A stretch of DNA of 64,000 nt from Gammaproteobacteria bacterium. GTDB taxonomy: Bacteria; Pseudomonadota; Gammaproteobacteria; Steroidobacterales; Foliamicaceae. The notes below the pieces were generated by a model. That model was not told the origin of the DNA. It worked only from the letters and a program-made list of their open reading frames with translations, and searched no databases. The DNA lies in contig VXSK01000004.1 of the NCBI GenBank assembly GCA_009838035.1, forward strand, positions 186,001 to 250,000, in the 5' to 3' direction. A program made the translations under genes and the position numbers. Shown piece by piece: positions 27,143-36,838 of this stretch. Each line of letters starts with the position of its first letter. Within the stretch, counting starts at the first letter, position 1.

Positions 27143-30100
27143 GCTGACGCCGTCCCTTGGGGTCGTAAAAGACCGGCGAGACGATCCGTACCGGCAGGGG
27201 GTCGCGCCCGGCCTGCGCCGCGTAGATGGTCTCACCCTTGCGCTGCCGCCCGCCGGCTACCAGCGCCAGCGCGATCGGGTGTTCCAGGCAGGCGCTGAAA
27301 TAGCTGGACGTGACATGGCCGCACATTGCTGAGGGCTTGCCGGCATCGCCGATGAGTTGCGTGCCTTCCGGCAGAACGGTCCGGCCGTCTTGCGACAGCA
27401 GTCCCACCCATTGCTTGCGGTCCTCGCGCAGGCAATCGGGACGCTGAAGCGAACGCTTGCCGAGAAAGTCCTTGTCCTTTGACAGCAGCCAGTTCATTCC
27501 CAGGTCCACGGGCGTCACCGAGCCGTCGGTGTCTTGGCCCGCGATGATGAATCCCTTCTCGGCGCGGAGCACGTGCATGGTTTCGGTTCCGTAGGGCGCA
27601 ATGTTGAAATCGGCGCCGGCCTCCATGATCTTTCGCCACATGGCCAGCGCGTCGTTGCTGTCGATGTTGATCTCGAACGCCAATTCGCCGGAAAAGCTCA
27701 CCCGGAACAGCATCACGCGGATACCCGCCAGCACCGCCGGCTTCATGGTCATGAACGGGAAACTCTCCTTGTCCAGCGGGATATCGCAGCCCAGCTTTTC
27801 CAGCAGGCTGCGGCTGTTGGGACCGGCCGCCGCGATCGTCGAATAGTGGTCGCTGAGCGACGTCAGGTAAACCTCAAGCTCCGGCCACTCGGTCTGCAGC
27901 CACTTCTCCATCCAGTCCAGCACCGCCGACGCACCTCCGGTCGTCGTGGTCAGGTAAAAGCGTTGCTCGCCGGTTCGCGCCATCACGCCGTCGTCCATGA
28001 GCATGCCGTCCTCGCCTGGAATGACGCCGTACGCGCAGCGCCCGACCTTCATCCTGCCGACATTGTGGGTGTAAATCCGCTCCAGGAATTCGACCACATC
28101 GGGCCCGCAGGCATCGATCTTGCCCAGCGTGGAGGCGTCCATGACGCCCAGCGAGTTGCGCACAGCCAGACATTCCCGCGCCACCGCGGCGTGCAGGTCT
28201 TCGCCGTCCCGCGGAAAGTACCAGGGGCGGTGCCACTGGCCGACCGTCTCCATGGGCGCGCCCGCTGCTTCATGCCACTCATGGATCGCGGTCGTGCGAA
28301 CCGGATCGTAAAGCTCTCCGACACTTTCGCCGGCGCAGACCCCGAAACTCACCGGCGTGTAGGCTGGCCGAAACGTGGTCGTCCCCACCTCAGGGATCGC
28401 CTTGCCGAGAACGTCCGCGAGCACCGCCATGCCGTTGATGTTGCCGAGCTTGCCCTGATCGGTGCCGAAGCCGAGCGCCGTGTATCGCTTGACATGCTCC
28501 ACGTTGCGATAGCCCTCGCGTGTGGCGAGTCGAATGTCGGCGACGGTGGTGTCGTTCTGGAAGTCGATGAACTGTCTGGGGCAGCGATCCGCGTCCCTGG
28601 CCGCCGGGACCCGCCACAGGGGTTCGATCGGGTTTTCCCCGGTATCGGCGGACGTGTCCGGCGCCCTGATGGCCGCCGTTTTCAGTCCCAGTCTCGACAC
28701 GGCTTCGGCGCCGGCGCGCAACCCGTCGGCCAGGCATTCGCCCAGCGACCACTTGCCGTTGCACGCGCCGGCCGAAACATGGGCCTGACGCGCTTCCGCG
28801 GGCCGGAAGCAGAGCCGCGATTCGTCCCAGGCAAGCCGCCCCCCAGCCTGCGAGTGTAGATGCACCGCGGGGCTCCAGCCTCCCGACACGGCCACGAGGT
28901 CGCAGTCCATGCGGATCGTGCTCCTGACTGTCCCCCAACTGTCGCCACTCCACCGCGCGATGCTGGCGCCCGTGACCCGGCGCCGGCCGGCCACATCGCT
29001 CACGACGTGGCCCGCCAGCACTGGAATACCCAGGGCCTGGGCCCGCGCGCCCAGTTCCCCGGCGGGCGCCGTTCGCCCGTCCCCCCCGAAGCGGCTGTCA
29101 ACGATGGCGGCAACCTCGGCCCCGGCCCCTGCCAGGCTGATCGCCGCGCGGTAGGCGGAATCGTTGTTGGTGAAGACCACCGTGCGCCGCCCCGGCAGCA
29201 CCGCATACCGCTCGACGTAGGCAGAGACGGCCGAGGCCAGCATCACGCCGGGACGGTCGTTGTTGCAGAACGCCAGCGGCCGCTCAAGGCTGCCCTGCGC
29301 CAGCACCACCTGCCGGGCCCGGACCCGCCACAGCCGCTCCCGGACCCCTTCGCCGTCCGAGCTGCCCGGAGGCCCGGCGCAACGCTGGGCAATCGTCAGG
29401 AAGTTGTGATCGTGGTAACCGAAAACCGTGCTTGAAGGCAGCAGGAAGCAGTCTTCCAGGCCTTGCAGTTCCGCAACCGCGGCGGCGACCCAGTCGGCGG
29501 CCGGAACTCCGTCGATACTCGCGGCGGACGCGAGCAGACTGCCGCCGAATTCGTTCTGCTCGTCGGCGAGAATCACCCGTGCGCCGGATTTCGCCGCCGT
29601 CATCGCCGCCATCAGGCCGGCCGCTCCGCCGCCGGCCACCAGCACGTCGCAGTGCGTGTTCATGTGCTCGTAGCGGTCGGGGTCCGGCCCGTCCGGCGCC
29701 TGCCCGAAGCCCGCCGACTTGCGGATTGCGTGCTCATAGTGCTTCCACCAGGAGCGCGGCCACATGAAGGTCTTGTAGTAGAAGCCGGCGCCCAGCACCC
29801 GGCCGAACACGTCGTTGATCGCGCCGATATCGAATCGCGCGCCGGGCCAGCCGCGGGTGGTGCGCGCCGTCAGGCCACCGCGGAGTTCGACCTGCGTCGC
29901 CGGCAGGTTGGGCTGCGCGGCCTGACCTTCGCCGATCTGCATGATCGCGTTCGGTTCCTCCGCGCCGCTGCCGACGATTCCGCGCGGGCGCCGCAATTTG
30001 AAGCTGCGTCCCACCAGGGATACTCCGCCGGCCATCAGCGCGGACGCCAGCGTGTCGCCGGCAAAGCCTTCGCAGGCCTTGCCGTCAAAGGAAAATGCCA

Positions 30101-30161
30101 GGGGCCGCGAACGGTCTATACGGCCGCCGCTCGGCAAACGATTCGGCTGGGCGGCGGCCAT
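27135..30161 (-). CDS. soxA: Sarcosine oxidase alpha subunit
   Basis: This is the 1008-residue large subunit. It has an N-terminal ferredoxin-like domain (about residues 15-110) without iron-sulfur cysteines, an NAD-binding Rossmann domain (CDVLVAGGGAAGLMAAMTAA at about 163-182), and a C-terminal GcvT-like domain (from about 610) that binds THF and collects formaldehyde as methylene-THF. The complex oxidises sarcosine to glycine with O2, giving H2O2. It lies 2 bp after soxD and overlaps soxG. Glycine produced here could feed the gcv operon just downstream. Confidence 0.95.
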   Translation of the reverse strand: MAAAQPNRLPSGGRIDRSRPLAFSFDGKACEGFAGDTLASALMAGGVSLVGRSFKLRRPRGIVGSGAEEPNAIMQIGEGQAAQPNLPATQVELRGGLTARTTRGWPGARFDIGAINDVFGRVLGAGFYYKTFMWPRSWWKHYEHAIRKSAGFGQAPDGPDPDRYEHMNTHCDVLVAGGGAAGLMAAMTAAKSGARVILADEQNEFGGSLLASAASIDGVPAADWVAAAVAELQGLEDCFLLPSSTVFGYHDHNFLTIAQRCAGPPGSSDGEGVRERLWRVRARQVVLAQGSLERPLAFCNNDRPGVMLASAVSAYVERYAVLPGRRTVVFTNNDSAYRAAISLAGAGAEVAAIVDSRFGGDGRTAPAGELGARAQALGIPVLAGHVVSDVAGRRRVTGASIARWSGDSWGTVRSTIRMDCDLVAVSGGWSPAVHLHSQAGGRLAWDESRLCFRPAEARQAHVSAGACNGKWSLGECLADGLRAGAEAVSRLGLKTAAIRAPDTSADTGENPIEPLWRVPAARDADRCPRQFIDFQNDTTVADIRLATREGYRNVEHVKRYTALGFGTDQGKLGNINGMAVLADVLGKAIPEVGTTTFRPAYTPVSFGVCAGESVGELYDPVRTTAIHEWHEAAGAPMETVGQWHRPWYFPRDGEDLHAAVARECLAVRNSLGVMDASTLGKIDACGPDVVEFLERIYTHNVGRMKVGRCAYGVIPGEDGMLMDDGVMARTGEQRFYLTTTTGGASAVLDWMEKWLQTEWPELEVYLTSLSDHYSTIAAAGPNSRSLLEKLGCDIPLDKESFPFMTMKPAVLAGIRVMLFRVSFSGELAFEINIDSNDALAMWRKIMEAGADFNIAPYGTETMHVLRAEKGFIIAGQDTDGSVTPVDLGMNWLLSKDKDFLGKRSLQRPDCLREDRKQWVGLLSQDGRTVLPEGTQLIGDAGKPSAMCGHVTSSYFSACLEHPIALALVAGGRQRKGETIYAAQAGRDPLPVRIVSPVFYDPKGRRQHV

Positions 30162-30163
30162 CG

Positions 30164-30481
30164 TCAGCGGCGCTTCTCTTCGCTGGCTTCAATATGGGCT
30201 GCGACCGGCCGGCCGCTGCCGGCGCCGCTCAATCTGTAGCTCTTCTCGATGCGGTAGCTGACCGTGTCGCGCTCGACGCCAAACCACCGCCGGCAGCCCT
30301 GGGCGTGGTTCCACAGCTCCCGGTGCGCCCCCCGCGGGTTGCGGCGGAAGAACAGGTAGTCGGCCCATTCCGCGTCGCTCAGTGCATACGGGTCGGCAGG
30401 GCGCTCGATACCGGCTTCGCCGCCATAGCTGAACTCGGTTTCGGCCCGGGGGCCGCACCAGGGACATTCGATCAGCAGCAT
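30164..30481 (-). CDS. soxD: Sarcosine oxidase delta subunit
   Basis: This 105-residue zinc-binding subunit has C6-P-W-C9 at the N-terminus and HAQGC near residues 60-63, the expected zinc ligands. The characteristic FFRRNPRGAHRELWNHAQGC block is intact. It lies between soxB and soxA, the standard soxB-D-A-G order. ATG 30481 starts 24 bp after the soxB stop. Confidence 0.94.
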   Translation of the reverse strand: MLLIECPWCGPRAETEFSYGGEAGIERPADPYALSDAEWADYLFFRRNPRGAHRELWNHAQGCRRWFGVERDTVSYRIEKSYRLSGAGSGRPVAAHIEASEEKRR

Positions 30482-30505
30482 GCTCGGGGACCTGGCGTTG
30501 TGCCG

Positions 30506-31756
30506 TTAGTGCGCCACCGCCGCGGCGCCGTGTTCGTCGATCAGCGCCCCGGAGGCGAACCGGTCCAGGCTGAAGGGCGCGTTGAGGTCGTGGGGCCGAT
30601 CGTGGGCGAGCGTATGCGCGAACACCCATCCGGAGCCCGGCGTCGCCTTGAACCCGCCGGTGCCCCAGCCACAGTTGAAGTAGAGGCCCTCAACCGGCGT
30701 TTTCGAAACGATCGGACAGGCGTCCGGGCAGATATCGACGATTCCGCCCCACATTCTGAGCATGCGTACGCGGCTGAACGCAGGGAACAGCTCGATGATC
30801 GCCTGCATTGCATGCTCGATCACCGGGAAGCTGCCGCGCTGGCCGTAGCCGTTGTAGGCGTCGATTCCGGCGCCGACCACCAGTTCGCCCTTGTCGGACT
30901 GGCTGATGTATCCATGCACCGCGCCGGACATGACCACGGTGTCCAGCACCGGCCTGATGGGCTCGGAAACGAACGCCTGCAGGGGGTGACTCTCGATCGG
31001 CAGGCGCAGGCCCGCCATTCCCGCCAGCACGCCGGCGTTCCCGGCGACTACCACGCCGATGCGGTCGGCCGCGATTGCACCGCGCGTGGTCGCGACGCCC
31101 ACGGCCCTGCCTGCCCGGACCTCGATGCCGGTGACCTCGCACCGTTCGATAATGTCCACGCCGAGCGCGTCGGCCGCCCGCGCGAAGCCCCAGGCGACGG
31201 CGTCATGGCGCGCAACGCCGCCGCGCCGCTGCAGCGAAGCGCCGAGTATCGGATAGCGCGCGCCGGGCGAGGTATTGATGCAGGGAATCGCCTTTTGGAC
31301 ATCGGCCGGGCCGAGCACCTCGGCGTCGATCCCGTTGAGCCGGTTGGCGTTGACGCGCCGTTCGATGTCGCGCATGTCCTGCAGCGAGTGGCCGAGGTTG
31401 TAGACGCCGCGTTGGCTGAACATGACGTTGTAGTTCAGTTCCCGGCTCAATCCTTCCCAGAGCTTGAGCGATTTCTCGTACAGCAGCGACGCCTCGGTCC
31501 AGAGGTAGTTGGAGCGGACGATGGATGTATTGCGGCCGGTGTTGCCCCCGCCTATCCAGCCCTTCTCAAGCACGGCAACGTTTCCGAGGCCGTGCTCCCT
31601 GGCCAGGTAGTACGCGGTCGCCAGGCCGTGCCCGCCGCCGCCGACGATGATCGCGTCATAGCTTTTCTTCGGCTCGGGACTGCGCCAGGCAGGCGGCCAG
31701 TTTCTGTTGTAGTCAAGCGCGTTGCGCAGCAGGGCCAGCCCCGAGTATCGTCTCAT
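30506..31756 (-). CDS. soxB: Sarcosine oxidase beta subunit
   Basis: This is the 416-residue flavoprotein subunit where sarcosine is oxidised. The FAD-binding motif [19 protein letters not shown] spans about residues 37-55. The covalent FMN attachment His lies in [14 protein letters not shown] (H184). The C-terminal [12 protein letters not shown] is also characteristic. It follows the dimethylglycine-dehydrogenase-like gene by 6 bp, consistent with successive use of dimethylglycine and then sarcosine. Confidence 0.95.
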   Translation of the reverse strand: MRRYSGLALLRNALDYNRNWPPAWRSPEPKKSYDAIIVGGGGHGLATAYYLAREHGLGNVAVLEKGWIGGGNTGRNTSIVRSNYLWTEASLLYEKSLKLWEGLSRELNYNVMFSQRGVYNLGHSLQDMRDIERRVNANRLNGIDAEVLGPADVQKAIPCINTSPGARYPILGASLQRRGGVARHDAVAWGFARAADALGVDIIERCEVTGIEVRAGRAVGVATTRGAIAADRIGVVVAGNAGVLAGMAGLRLPIESHPLQAFVSEPIRPVLDTVVMSGAVHGYISQSDKGELVVGAGIDAYNGYGQRGSFPVIEHAMQAIIELFPAFSRVRMLRMWGGIVDICPDACPIVSKTPVEGLYFNCGWGTGGFKATPGSGWVFAHTLAHDRPHDLNAPFSLDRFASGALIDEHGAAAVAH

Positions 31757-31762
31757 CGCGCG

Positions 31763-34219
31763 CTATCCGTTGGCGCCGTTTACGTCGCGCAGCCGTTCGT
31801 TGGCCGGATCGAACGGGCTGTCCGCAATCACCGTCGCCGGGAGGGTCTTGTCAAGGACCTCGATCTCGACCTCGGCCCCCGGAACCGCCAGTTCGGGTGG
31901 CAGCATGCCCAGCGCCAGCGACTTGCCCACCCGGAAGCCGAAGTTCCCGCTGGTGGCGCGGCCGACGGTCTCGCCGTCCTTGAGCAGCGCGTTGTTGCCC
32001 AGCGCGTCGGCGTCCTCGACATCGTGAACTTCCAGCGTGGCGAGTACCTGCTTGAGACCGTTCCGACTCCCCGCCAGCAGCCCGTCGCGTCCGAGAAAGT
32101 CGCCCTTGTCCGGCTTGATGAAGCGATCCAGCGCCGACTCGAAGGCGGAGTACTCGATCGACAGTTCCAGGCCCACCAACCGGTAGGATTTTTCCATTCG
32201 CATGGAATCCATGGCGCGAATTCCGAACGGCGCCAGCCCCAGGTCTTCGCCGGCCTCGAACAGCGTATCGAAGATGTGATTCTGGTACTCCAGCGGATGG
32301 TGCAATTCCCAGCCAAGCTCGCCCACGAAATTCAATCGCATGGCGTTGACCGGCGCCGAACCGATCACGATATTGCGGGCGGTCAGCCAGCGAAACGCCT
32401 CGTTGGAGAGGTCGGCGCGCGTAACCCGCGACAACAGTTTTCTCGCCTTGGGGCCGGCCACCACCAGCACTCCGGTAGCGCCGGTCAGCGGCGTGAAATG
32501 CACCGAACCGTCCTGCGGCATGTGCTTGCGCAGGTAGTCGTGGTCCAGACGCTGAAAGGCCCCGGCCGACACAAGGTAGAAGGAATCGCCGGTTTCGCGC
32601 CGGATCGTGAACTCGGAATGCACGCCGCCGTCGCGGTTCAGCGCGTGCGCCAGGCACAGGCGCCCGGCCTGCTTAGGCACACTGTTGGCGACGAACCGGT
32701 TGAGAAAATCTTCCGCGCCCAGGCCGGATATACGGCACTTGGCGAAAGCCGTCATGTCCAGCAGGCCGACGTTGCGGGTGACGTTGTCGACTTCCCTGCG
32801 GACCGCCTCGAACCAGCGCGAGCGGCGGAACGACCAGTCGTCTTCCTGGGGCAGGCCGTCGGTGGCGAAAAAATTCGGCCGCTCCCAGCCGAACTTCTGC
32901 CCGAACACCGCGCCTCGCGCCTTCATTCGTTCGTAGCAGGGCGCGGTGCGCAATGGACGCGCGGCCGGCCGTTCCTCGTCCGGGTAATGGATGATGAATA
33001 CGTGCGCGTACGCTTCCTCGGTTTTCTCGACCAGGTAGTCCCTGGTGACGTATTCGCCGAAGCGGCGCGGCTCGACGCCCAGCATGTCGATGGTCGGCTC
33101 GCCCTCGACGATCCACTCCGCCAGTTGCCACCCCGCGCCGCCCGCCGCCGTGATGCCGAAGCTGTGTCCTTCGGACAGCCAGAAATTCTCGATGCCCCAG
33201 GCCGGCCCGATGATCGGATTGCCGTCCGGCGTGTAGGCGATGGCGCCGTTGTAGACCTTCTTGATTCCGACCTCGGCGAACGCCGGCACCCGGTTCATCG
33301 CGGCCTCGATGTGCGGCATGAGGCGGTCGATGTCTTCCTGGAACAGTTCGTACTCGGCTTGCGGGTCCGGGCCATCCACATAGCAGCAGGGCGCGTCTTT
33401 TTCGTAGGGACCGAGGATGAAGCCGCTGTTTTCCTCGCGCAGGTACCACGATCCGTCCGATTCGCGCAGCACGCCGAGTTCGGGCAGGCCCTCGCGCTTG
33501 CGCTTCTCAAGGTCGGGATGCGGTTCGGTGACGATGTACTGGTGCTCCACCGGCATCACGGGGACGTCAAGTCCTACCATCTCGCCGGTCTGTCGGGCGT
33601 AATTCCCGGTCGCGGAGACCACGTGATCGCAGGTGATGTCGCCCTTTTTCGTGTGCACTACCCAGGCGCCGGAAGTAGCCCGGGCGATCCCGACCACCGC
33701 GGTATTGCGGTAGATCGCAGCGCCGCGTGCGCGGGCGCCCCGTGCCAGCGCCTGGGTCAGATCGGCGGGCTGGATGTAGCCATCCTCCGGGTGAAAGATG
33801 CCTCCGACCAGTCCGTCGATATTGCACAGGGGCCAGAGCGCCCTGATCTCCGCCGGCGTCAGGAAGCGCACGTCGACCCCGATGGTCTTCGCGGTCGCCG
33901 CATACTGACAGTACTCGTCCATGCGGTCGTCGTTCATGGCCAGCCGCAGGTTGCCGACCCGGTTGAACCCGACCTGCTGGCCGGTTTCTTCCTCGAGCTG
34001 CCGGTAGAGATTGACCGAGTACTTGTGTACCTGGCCCACGGAGTAACTCATGTTGAACAACGGCAGCAGACCCGCGGCGTGCCAGGTCGAGCCGGATGTC
34101 AGTTCGCCCTTCTCGACCAGCACCACGTCGTTGCCCCAGCCCTTCCTGGCTAGGTGATACAACGCGGCGCATCCGACGACGCCGCCTCCGATCACGACAA
34201 CTTTCGCTCGCGATTTCAC
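31763..34219 (-). CDS. Dimethylglycine dehydrogenase-like flavoenzyme (DAO + GcvT domains), paralogue 1
   Basis: This 818-residue enzyme has an N-terminal D-amino-acid-oxidase fold (FAD motif VVVIGGGVVGCAALYHLA at 7-24; LTSGSTWHAAG with His47, the expected covalent FAD His) and a C-terminal GcvT-like folate domain (from about 430; VGELGWELHHPLEYQ). The family oxidatively demethylates N-methyl glycines and passes the carbon to THF. Start is GTG 34219, 7 bp after the HD-gene stop; an extension upstream would overlap that gene without similarity. Directly upstream of soxB, this copy is the best candidate for dimethylglycine itself. Two paralogues lie at 56534 and 58996. Confidence 0.88.
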   Translation of the reverse strand: MKSRAKVVVIGGGVVGCAALYHLARKGWGNDVVLVEKGELTSGSTWHAAGLLPLFNMSYSVGQVHKYSVNLYRQLEEETGQQVGFNRVGNLRLAMNDDRMDEYCQYAATAKTIGVDVRFLTPAEIRALWPLCNIDGLVGGIFHPEDGYIQPADLTQALARGARARGAAIYRNTAVVGIARATSGAWVVHTKKGDITCDHVVSATGNYARQTGEMVGLDVPVMPVEHQYIVTEPHPDLEKRKREGLPELGVLRESDGSWYLREENSGFILGPYEKDAPCCYVDGPDPQAEYELFQEDIDRLMPHIEAAMNRVPAFAEVGIKKVYNGAIAYTPDGNPIIGPAWGIENFWLSEGHSFGITAAGGAGWQLAEWIVEGEPTIDMLGVEPRRFGEYVTRDYLVEKTEEAYAHVFIIHYPDEERPAARPLRTAPCYERMKARGAVFGQKFGWERPNFFATDGLPQEDDWSFRRSRWFEAVRREVDNVTRNVGLLDMTAFAKCRISGLGAEDFLNRFVANSVPKQAGRLCLAHALNRDGGVHSEFTIRRETGDSFYLVSAGAFQRLDHDYLRKHMPQDGSVHFTPLTGATGVLVVAGPKARKLLSRVTRADLSNEAFRWLTARNIVIGSAPVNAMRLNFVGELGWELHHPLEYQNHIFDTLFEAGEDLGLAPFGIRAMDSMRMEKSYRLVGLELSIEYSAFESALDRFIKPDKGDFLGRDGLLAGSRNGLKQVLATLEVHDVEDADALGNNALLKDGETVGRATSGNFGFRVGKSLALGMLPPELAVPGAEVEIEVLDKTLPATVIADSPFDPANERLRDVNGANG

Positions 34220-34226
34220 CGCCGGC

Positions 34227-34784
34227 TCAGAGAAATGTCCGCTTCGGTCGGGCGAACAGTTCGCGCACAAGCGGCTCGTAGTGTTCGAGCGGGTGCGTCC
34301 TGTAGGCGGGATCGAACGAAACCTGGTCCCAGCGGGCGCAGAATTCGATGCACGCTTCGTAGTGCTCGTGGTCGCGATAGCGGTCCCGGGCATTGCGGTC
34401 CCGGCCGTAGTGTTGCAGCCAGTAATAGCCCTGGAACAGCCCGTGGTGCTTGACGATCCAGTGATTTTTCTCGTTCACGTAAGGGACGAGCACTGCGGCG
34501 GCCACCTCGGAGTGATTGCGCGGCGAAATTACGTCGCCGATGTCGTGAAGCAGCGCGCAGGCGACGGTTTCGTCGTCCGCGCCGTCGCGTTCCGCCCTGG
34601 TCGCGGTCTGCAGCGCGTGCTCCAGGCGGCTGATCCGGTAGGGCGAGTCGCCGTGCATCGAGCGCAGCCAGGCCAGCACCCGGTCGGCGAGTTCGTCCGC
34701 GTTGCGTGCGTCCTGAGCCTCCACCAGGTCGTAATCCTCGCGGGTGCCGTGATCCATCGCGGTGAACGAAACCTTGCGATTCAT
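34227..34784 (-). CDS. HD-domain protein, PhnZ/TmpB-like length and motifs
   Basis: This is a 185-residue HD-fold protein. Putative metal ligands are His56 (LEHALQTA), His80-Asp81 (ALLHDIGD), His91, His113/114 (HWIVKHHGLFQGYY) and Asp153 (ARWDQVSFDP). The 24-residue spacing from the first His to the HD pair equals that of the diiron oxygenase PhnZ; the next His is closer than in PhnZ. It overlaps the corrinoid-activator gene by 4 nt and lies 7 bp before a dimethylglycine-dehydrogenase gene, so it belongs to the operon. It may be an HD-type oxygenase rather than a phosphohydrolase. The function is unproven. Confidence 0.75.
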   Translation of the reverse strand: MNRKVSFTAMDHGTREDYDLVEAQDARNADELADRVLAWLRSMHGDSPYRISRLEHALQTATRAERDGADDETVACALLHDIGDVISPRNHSEVAAAVLVPYVNEKNHWIVKHHGLFQGYYWLQHYGRDRNARDRYRDHEHYEACIEFCARWDQVSFDPAYRTHPLEHYEPLVRELFARPKRTFL

Positions 34785-36805
34785 GGTTCGCCTCCCGCGG
34801 ATTCCGCCCTCTTGCGTCGTCGCCGGCGCGCGCCGACGGACTTCGGCCCCCCGGCCGGCCTTGTCACCACCGAGAACAGCCGTGGGAAGGCGTCGCGCTT
34901 GTTCGGGATCGCCATGGCATCCACGAAGTATTCCTGGAACTTAGGCTCCACCGCCGTCTCGATCTTTTCGATCCTCCGAACCGCGGCCTCGATCTCGGCA
35001 CGGGCGGGTACGTTAAGCAACGCGATCAGCGCCCCCATGCCGGCGGCGTTGCCGGCCGACTCGACCCGGCTGAGGTCGCAGTCGGGAATCAGCCCGAGGA
35101 CCATCGCGTACTTCGGATCGATGTGGGAACCGAACGCCCCGGCCAGCCGTATCCGGTCGATACCGTCAAAGTCCGCCCGGTCCTGGAGCAACCGCACGCC
35201 CGCGTACAGCGCCGCCTTGGCGAGTTGCACCTGGCGGACGTCATTCTGGGTGACGAGTATTTGCCGCGGGCCGTCGTGCAGGACGTAGGAGAAGGTGCGC
35301 CCGTCCGCGACGATTCGCTTGCTGCGGGCGGCCAGCGAGCCGTCGACGACGCCATCCTCGTTGATGATTCCGGCCAGGTACATCTCGGCGACCACCTCGA
35401 TGATGCCGGATCCGCAGATACCCGTCACTCCGGACGCCCCCGCGGCTTCCTCGAACCCCGGATCGTCCGACCAGACCTCCGAACCGATTACGCTGAAACG
35501 CGGCTCAAGGTTCTCCGCATCGATACGCACGCGCTCGATGGCGCCGGGCGTGGCGCGCTGGCCGGCGGAAATCTGCGCGCCTTCGAATGCCGGGCCGGTG
35601 GGACTGGAGCAGGCCAGCAGCCGGTCGCGGTTGCCGAGCACGATCTCCGCGTTGGTGCCCACGTCCACTACCAGCGAAACCTCCTCGAGCAGGTGCGGCT
35701 CCTCGGCCAGCACCATGCCGGCCGCGTCGGCACCCACGTGTCCGGCGATGCACGGAAGCACGTAGACATTGGCGCCGGGATGAATCCCGATGCCGATGTC
35801 CCGGGCCTTCAGATCGAGCGCGGTATCGACAGCCAGCGCAAACGGGGCGCCACCGAGTTCGCGGGGATCGAGCCCCAGGAACAGGTGGTGCATGATCGGA
35901 TTGCCGACGATCGTAAGCTCGACAACGTCCGCTGCGTCGATGCCGCCTCGGCTGCAAACGTCACCGATCACGTCGTTCACGCCCTGGCGAACGGCCTGGG
36001 TCAGTTCGGCGGCGCCTTCCGCGTGCATCATCACGTAGGAAACCCGGCTCATCAGGTCCTCGCCGAAACGGATCTGCGGGTTCATGATCCCGTCGGTAGC
36101 GACCACGTTGCCCGTTGTCAGGTTCACGAGGTGGGCGGCAATGGTCGTGGAACCGATGTCGAGCGCGACGCCATGGACGCTGGGCTTGAAGCCGGGCCAG
36201 ACGGCGACGAGGGTGGTTTGCCGGTGCACGGCCGCGGTGACTCGCCATTCGCCATCCCGAAGCGCGGTCTGCAATCCCGGCAGAATGGCGGGATCGCACG
36301 CCAGGTCTTCCAGGTGCCACTCCCAGGCCAGCGCGTCGCAGAGCCGCTGCAGGTCGCCGGTGGCTTCCAGCAGATCGGCGGGCTGCACCTCGACGTGGTA
36401 GGGGCGTGTGGCCGGGTCGAGCTTGATCTCGCGGTGCTCGGCATCCTTGCGTACCACCTGGCGGTGCATCTGGCTTTCCGGAGGCACGTCGATAACGAGA
36501 TCGCCCCGGATCTCTGCCTGGCAGCTCAGGCGATGGTTGTTCGCAAGCTCCCGGCGACGTTCGCTGTACCTCGCCTCGGTCTCGTTGAGCGCCGAAAGGT
36601 GCGCCGGGCGGGACTTGATGGCGTGCTTGGCGAAGTCGCCGTCCATGCACACGATGCGGCAGCGGCCGCACAGTCCGCGGCCACCGCACACCGAGTCCAC
36701 GTCCACGCCGATGCTGCGGGCGGCATCCAGCAACCGGGTGCCGCGGGGAAACGTGCCGCGCCGTCCGGAAGGCGTAAACACGATCCTGGCGTCCTTGCTG
36801 GCCAT
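34781..36805 (-). CDS. Reductive activator of corrinoid enzymes (2Fe-2S + ASKHA domains)
   Basis: This 674-residue protein would reduce inactive Co(II) corrinoid back to Co(I) at the cost of ATP. The N-terminal plant-type ferredoxin domain has C40-x5-C46-x2-C49 and C95. A linker is followed by an ASKHA/DUF4445 ATPase-like domain (GVALDIGSTTIAAHLVNL at about 212-229; DVGTNAEIVLGNRDRLL; AGAFGSHIDP). This is the RACE layout. The last 20 residues are arginine-rich (GARRRRRKR). It sits between the methyl-THF methyltransferase and HD genes. Its presence strongly supports a working corrinoid methyl transfer system. Confidence 0.9.
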   Translation of the reverse strand: MASKDARIVFTPSGRRGTFPRGTRLLDAARSIGVDVDSVCGGRGLCGRCRIVCMDGDFAKHAIKSRPAHLSALNETEARYSERRRELANNHRLSCQAEIRGDLVIDVPPESQMHRQVVRKDAEHREIKLDPATRPYHVEVQPADLLEATGDLQRLCDALAWEWHLEDLACDPAILPGLQTALRDGEWRVTAAVHRQTTLVAVWPGFKPSVHGVALDIGSTTIAAHLVNLTTGNVVATDGIMNPQIRFGEDLMSRVSYVMMHAEGAAELTQAVRQGVNDVIGDVCSRGGIDAADVVELTIVGNPIMHHLFLGLDPRELGGAPFALAVDTALDLKARDIGIGIHPGANVYVLPCIAGHVGADAAGMVLAEEPHLLEEVSLVVDVGTNAEIVLGNRDRLLACSSPTGPAFEGAQISAGQRATPGAIERVRIDAENLEPRFSVIGSEVWSDDPGFEEAAGASGVTGICGSGIIEVVAEMYLAGIINEDGVVDGSLAARSKRIVADGRTFSYVLHDGPRQILVTQNDVRQVQLAKAALYAGVRLLQDRADFDGIDRIRLAGAFGSHIDPKYAMVLGLIPDCDLSRVESAGNAAGMGALIALLNVPARAEIEAAVRRIEKIETAVEPKFQEYFVDAMAIPNKRDAFPRLFSVVTRPAGGPKSVGARRRRRKRAESAGGEP

Positions 36806-36838
36806 GTCAGTTCCTCGTGCGGGGCGCTGGTGCCGTGC

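Noticed and set aside
30095..34153. Plus-strand open frame of 1352 codons
   Set aside because: It runs antisense to soxD, soxB and the dimethylglycine-dehydrogenase gene, all with strong family motifs. The product is rich in Arg, Gly and His with no recognisable domain, as expected from the mirror frame of GC-rich genes. Similar long antisense frames at 58879-61293 and 56519-58438 were rejected for the same reason.
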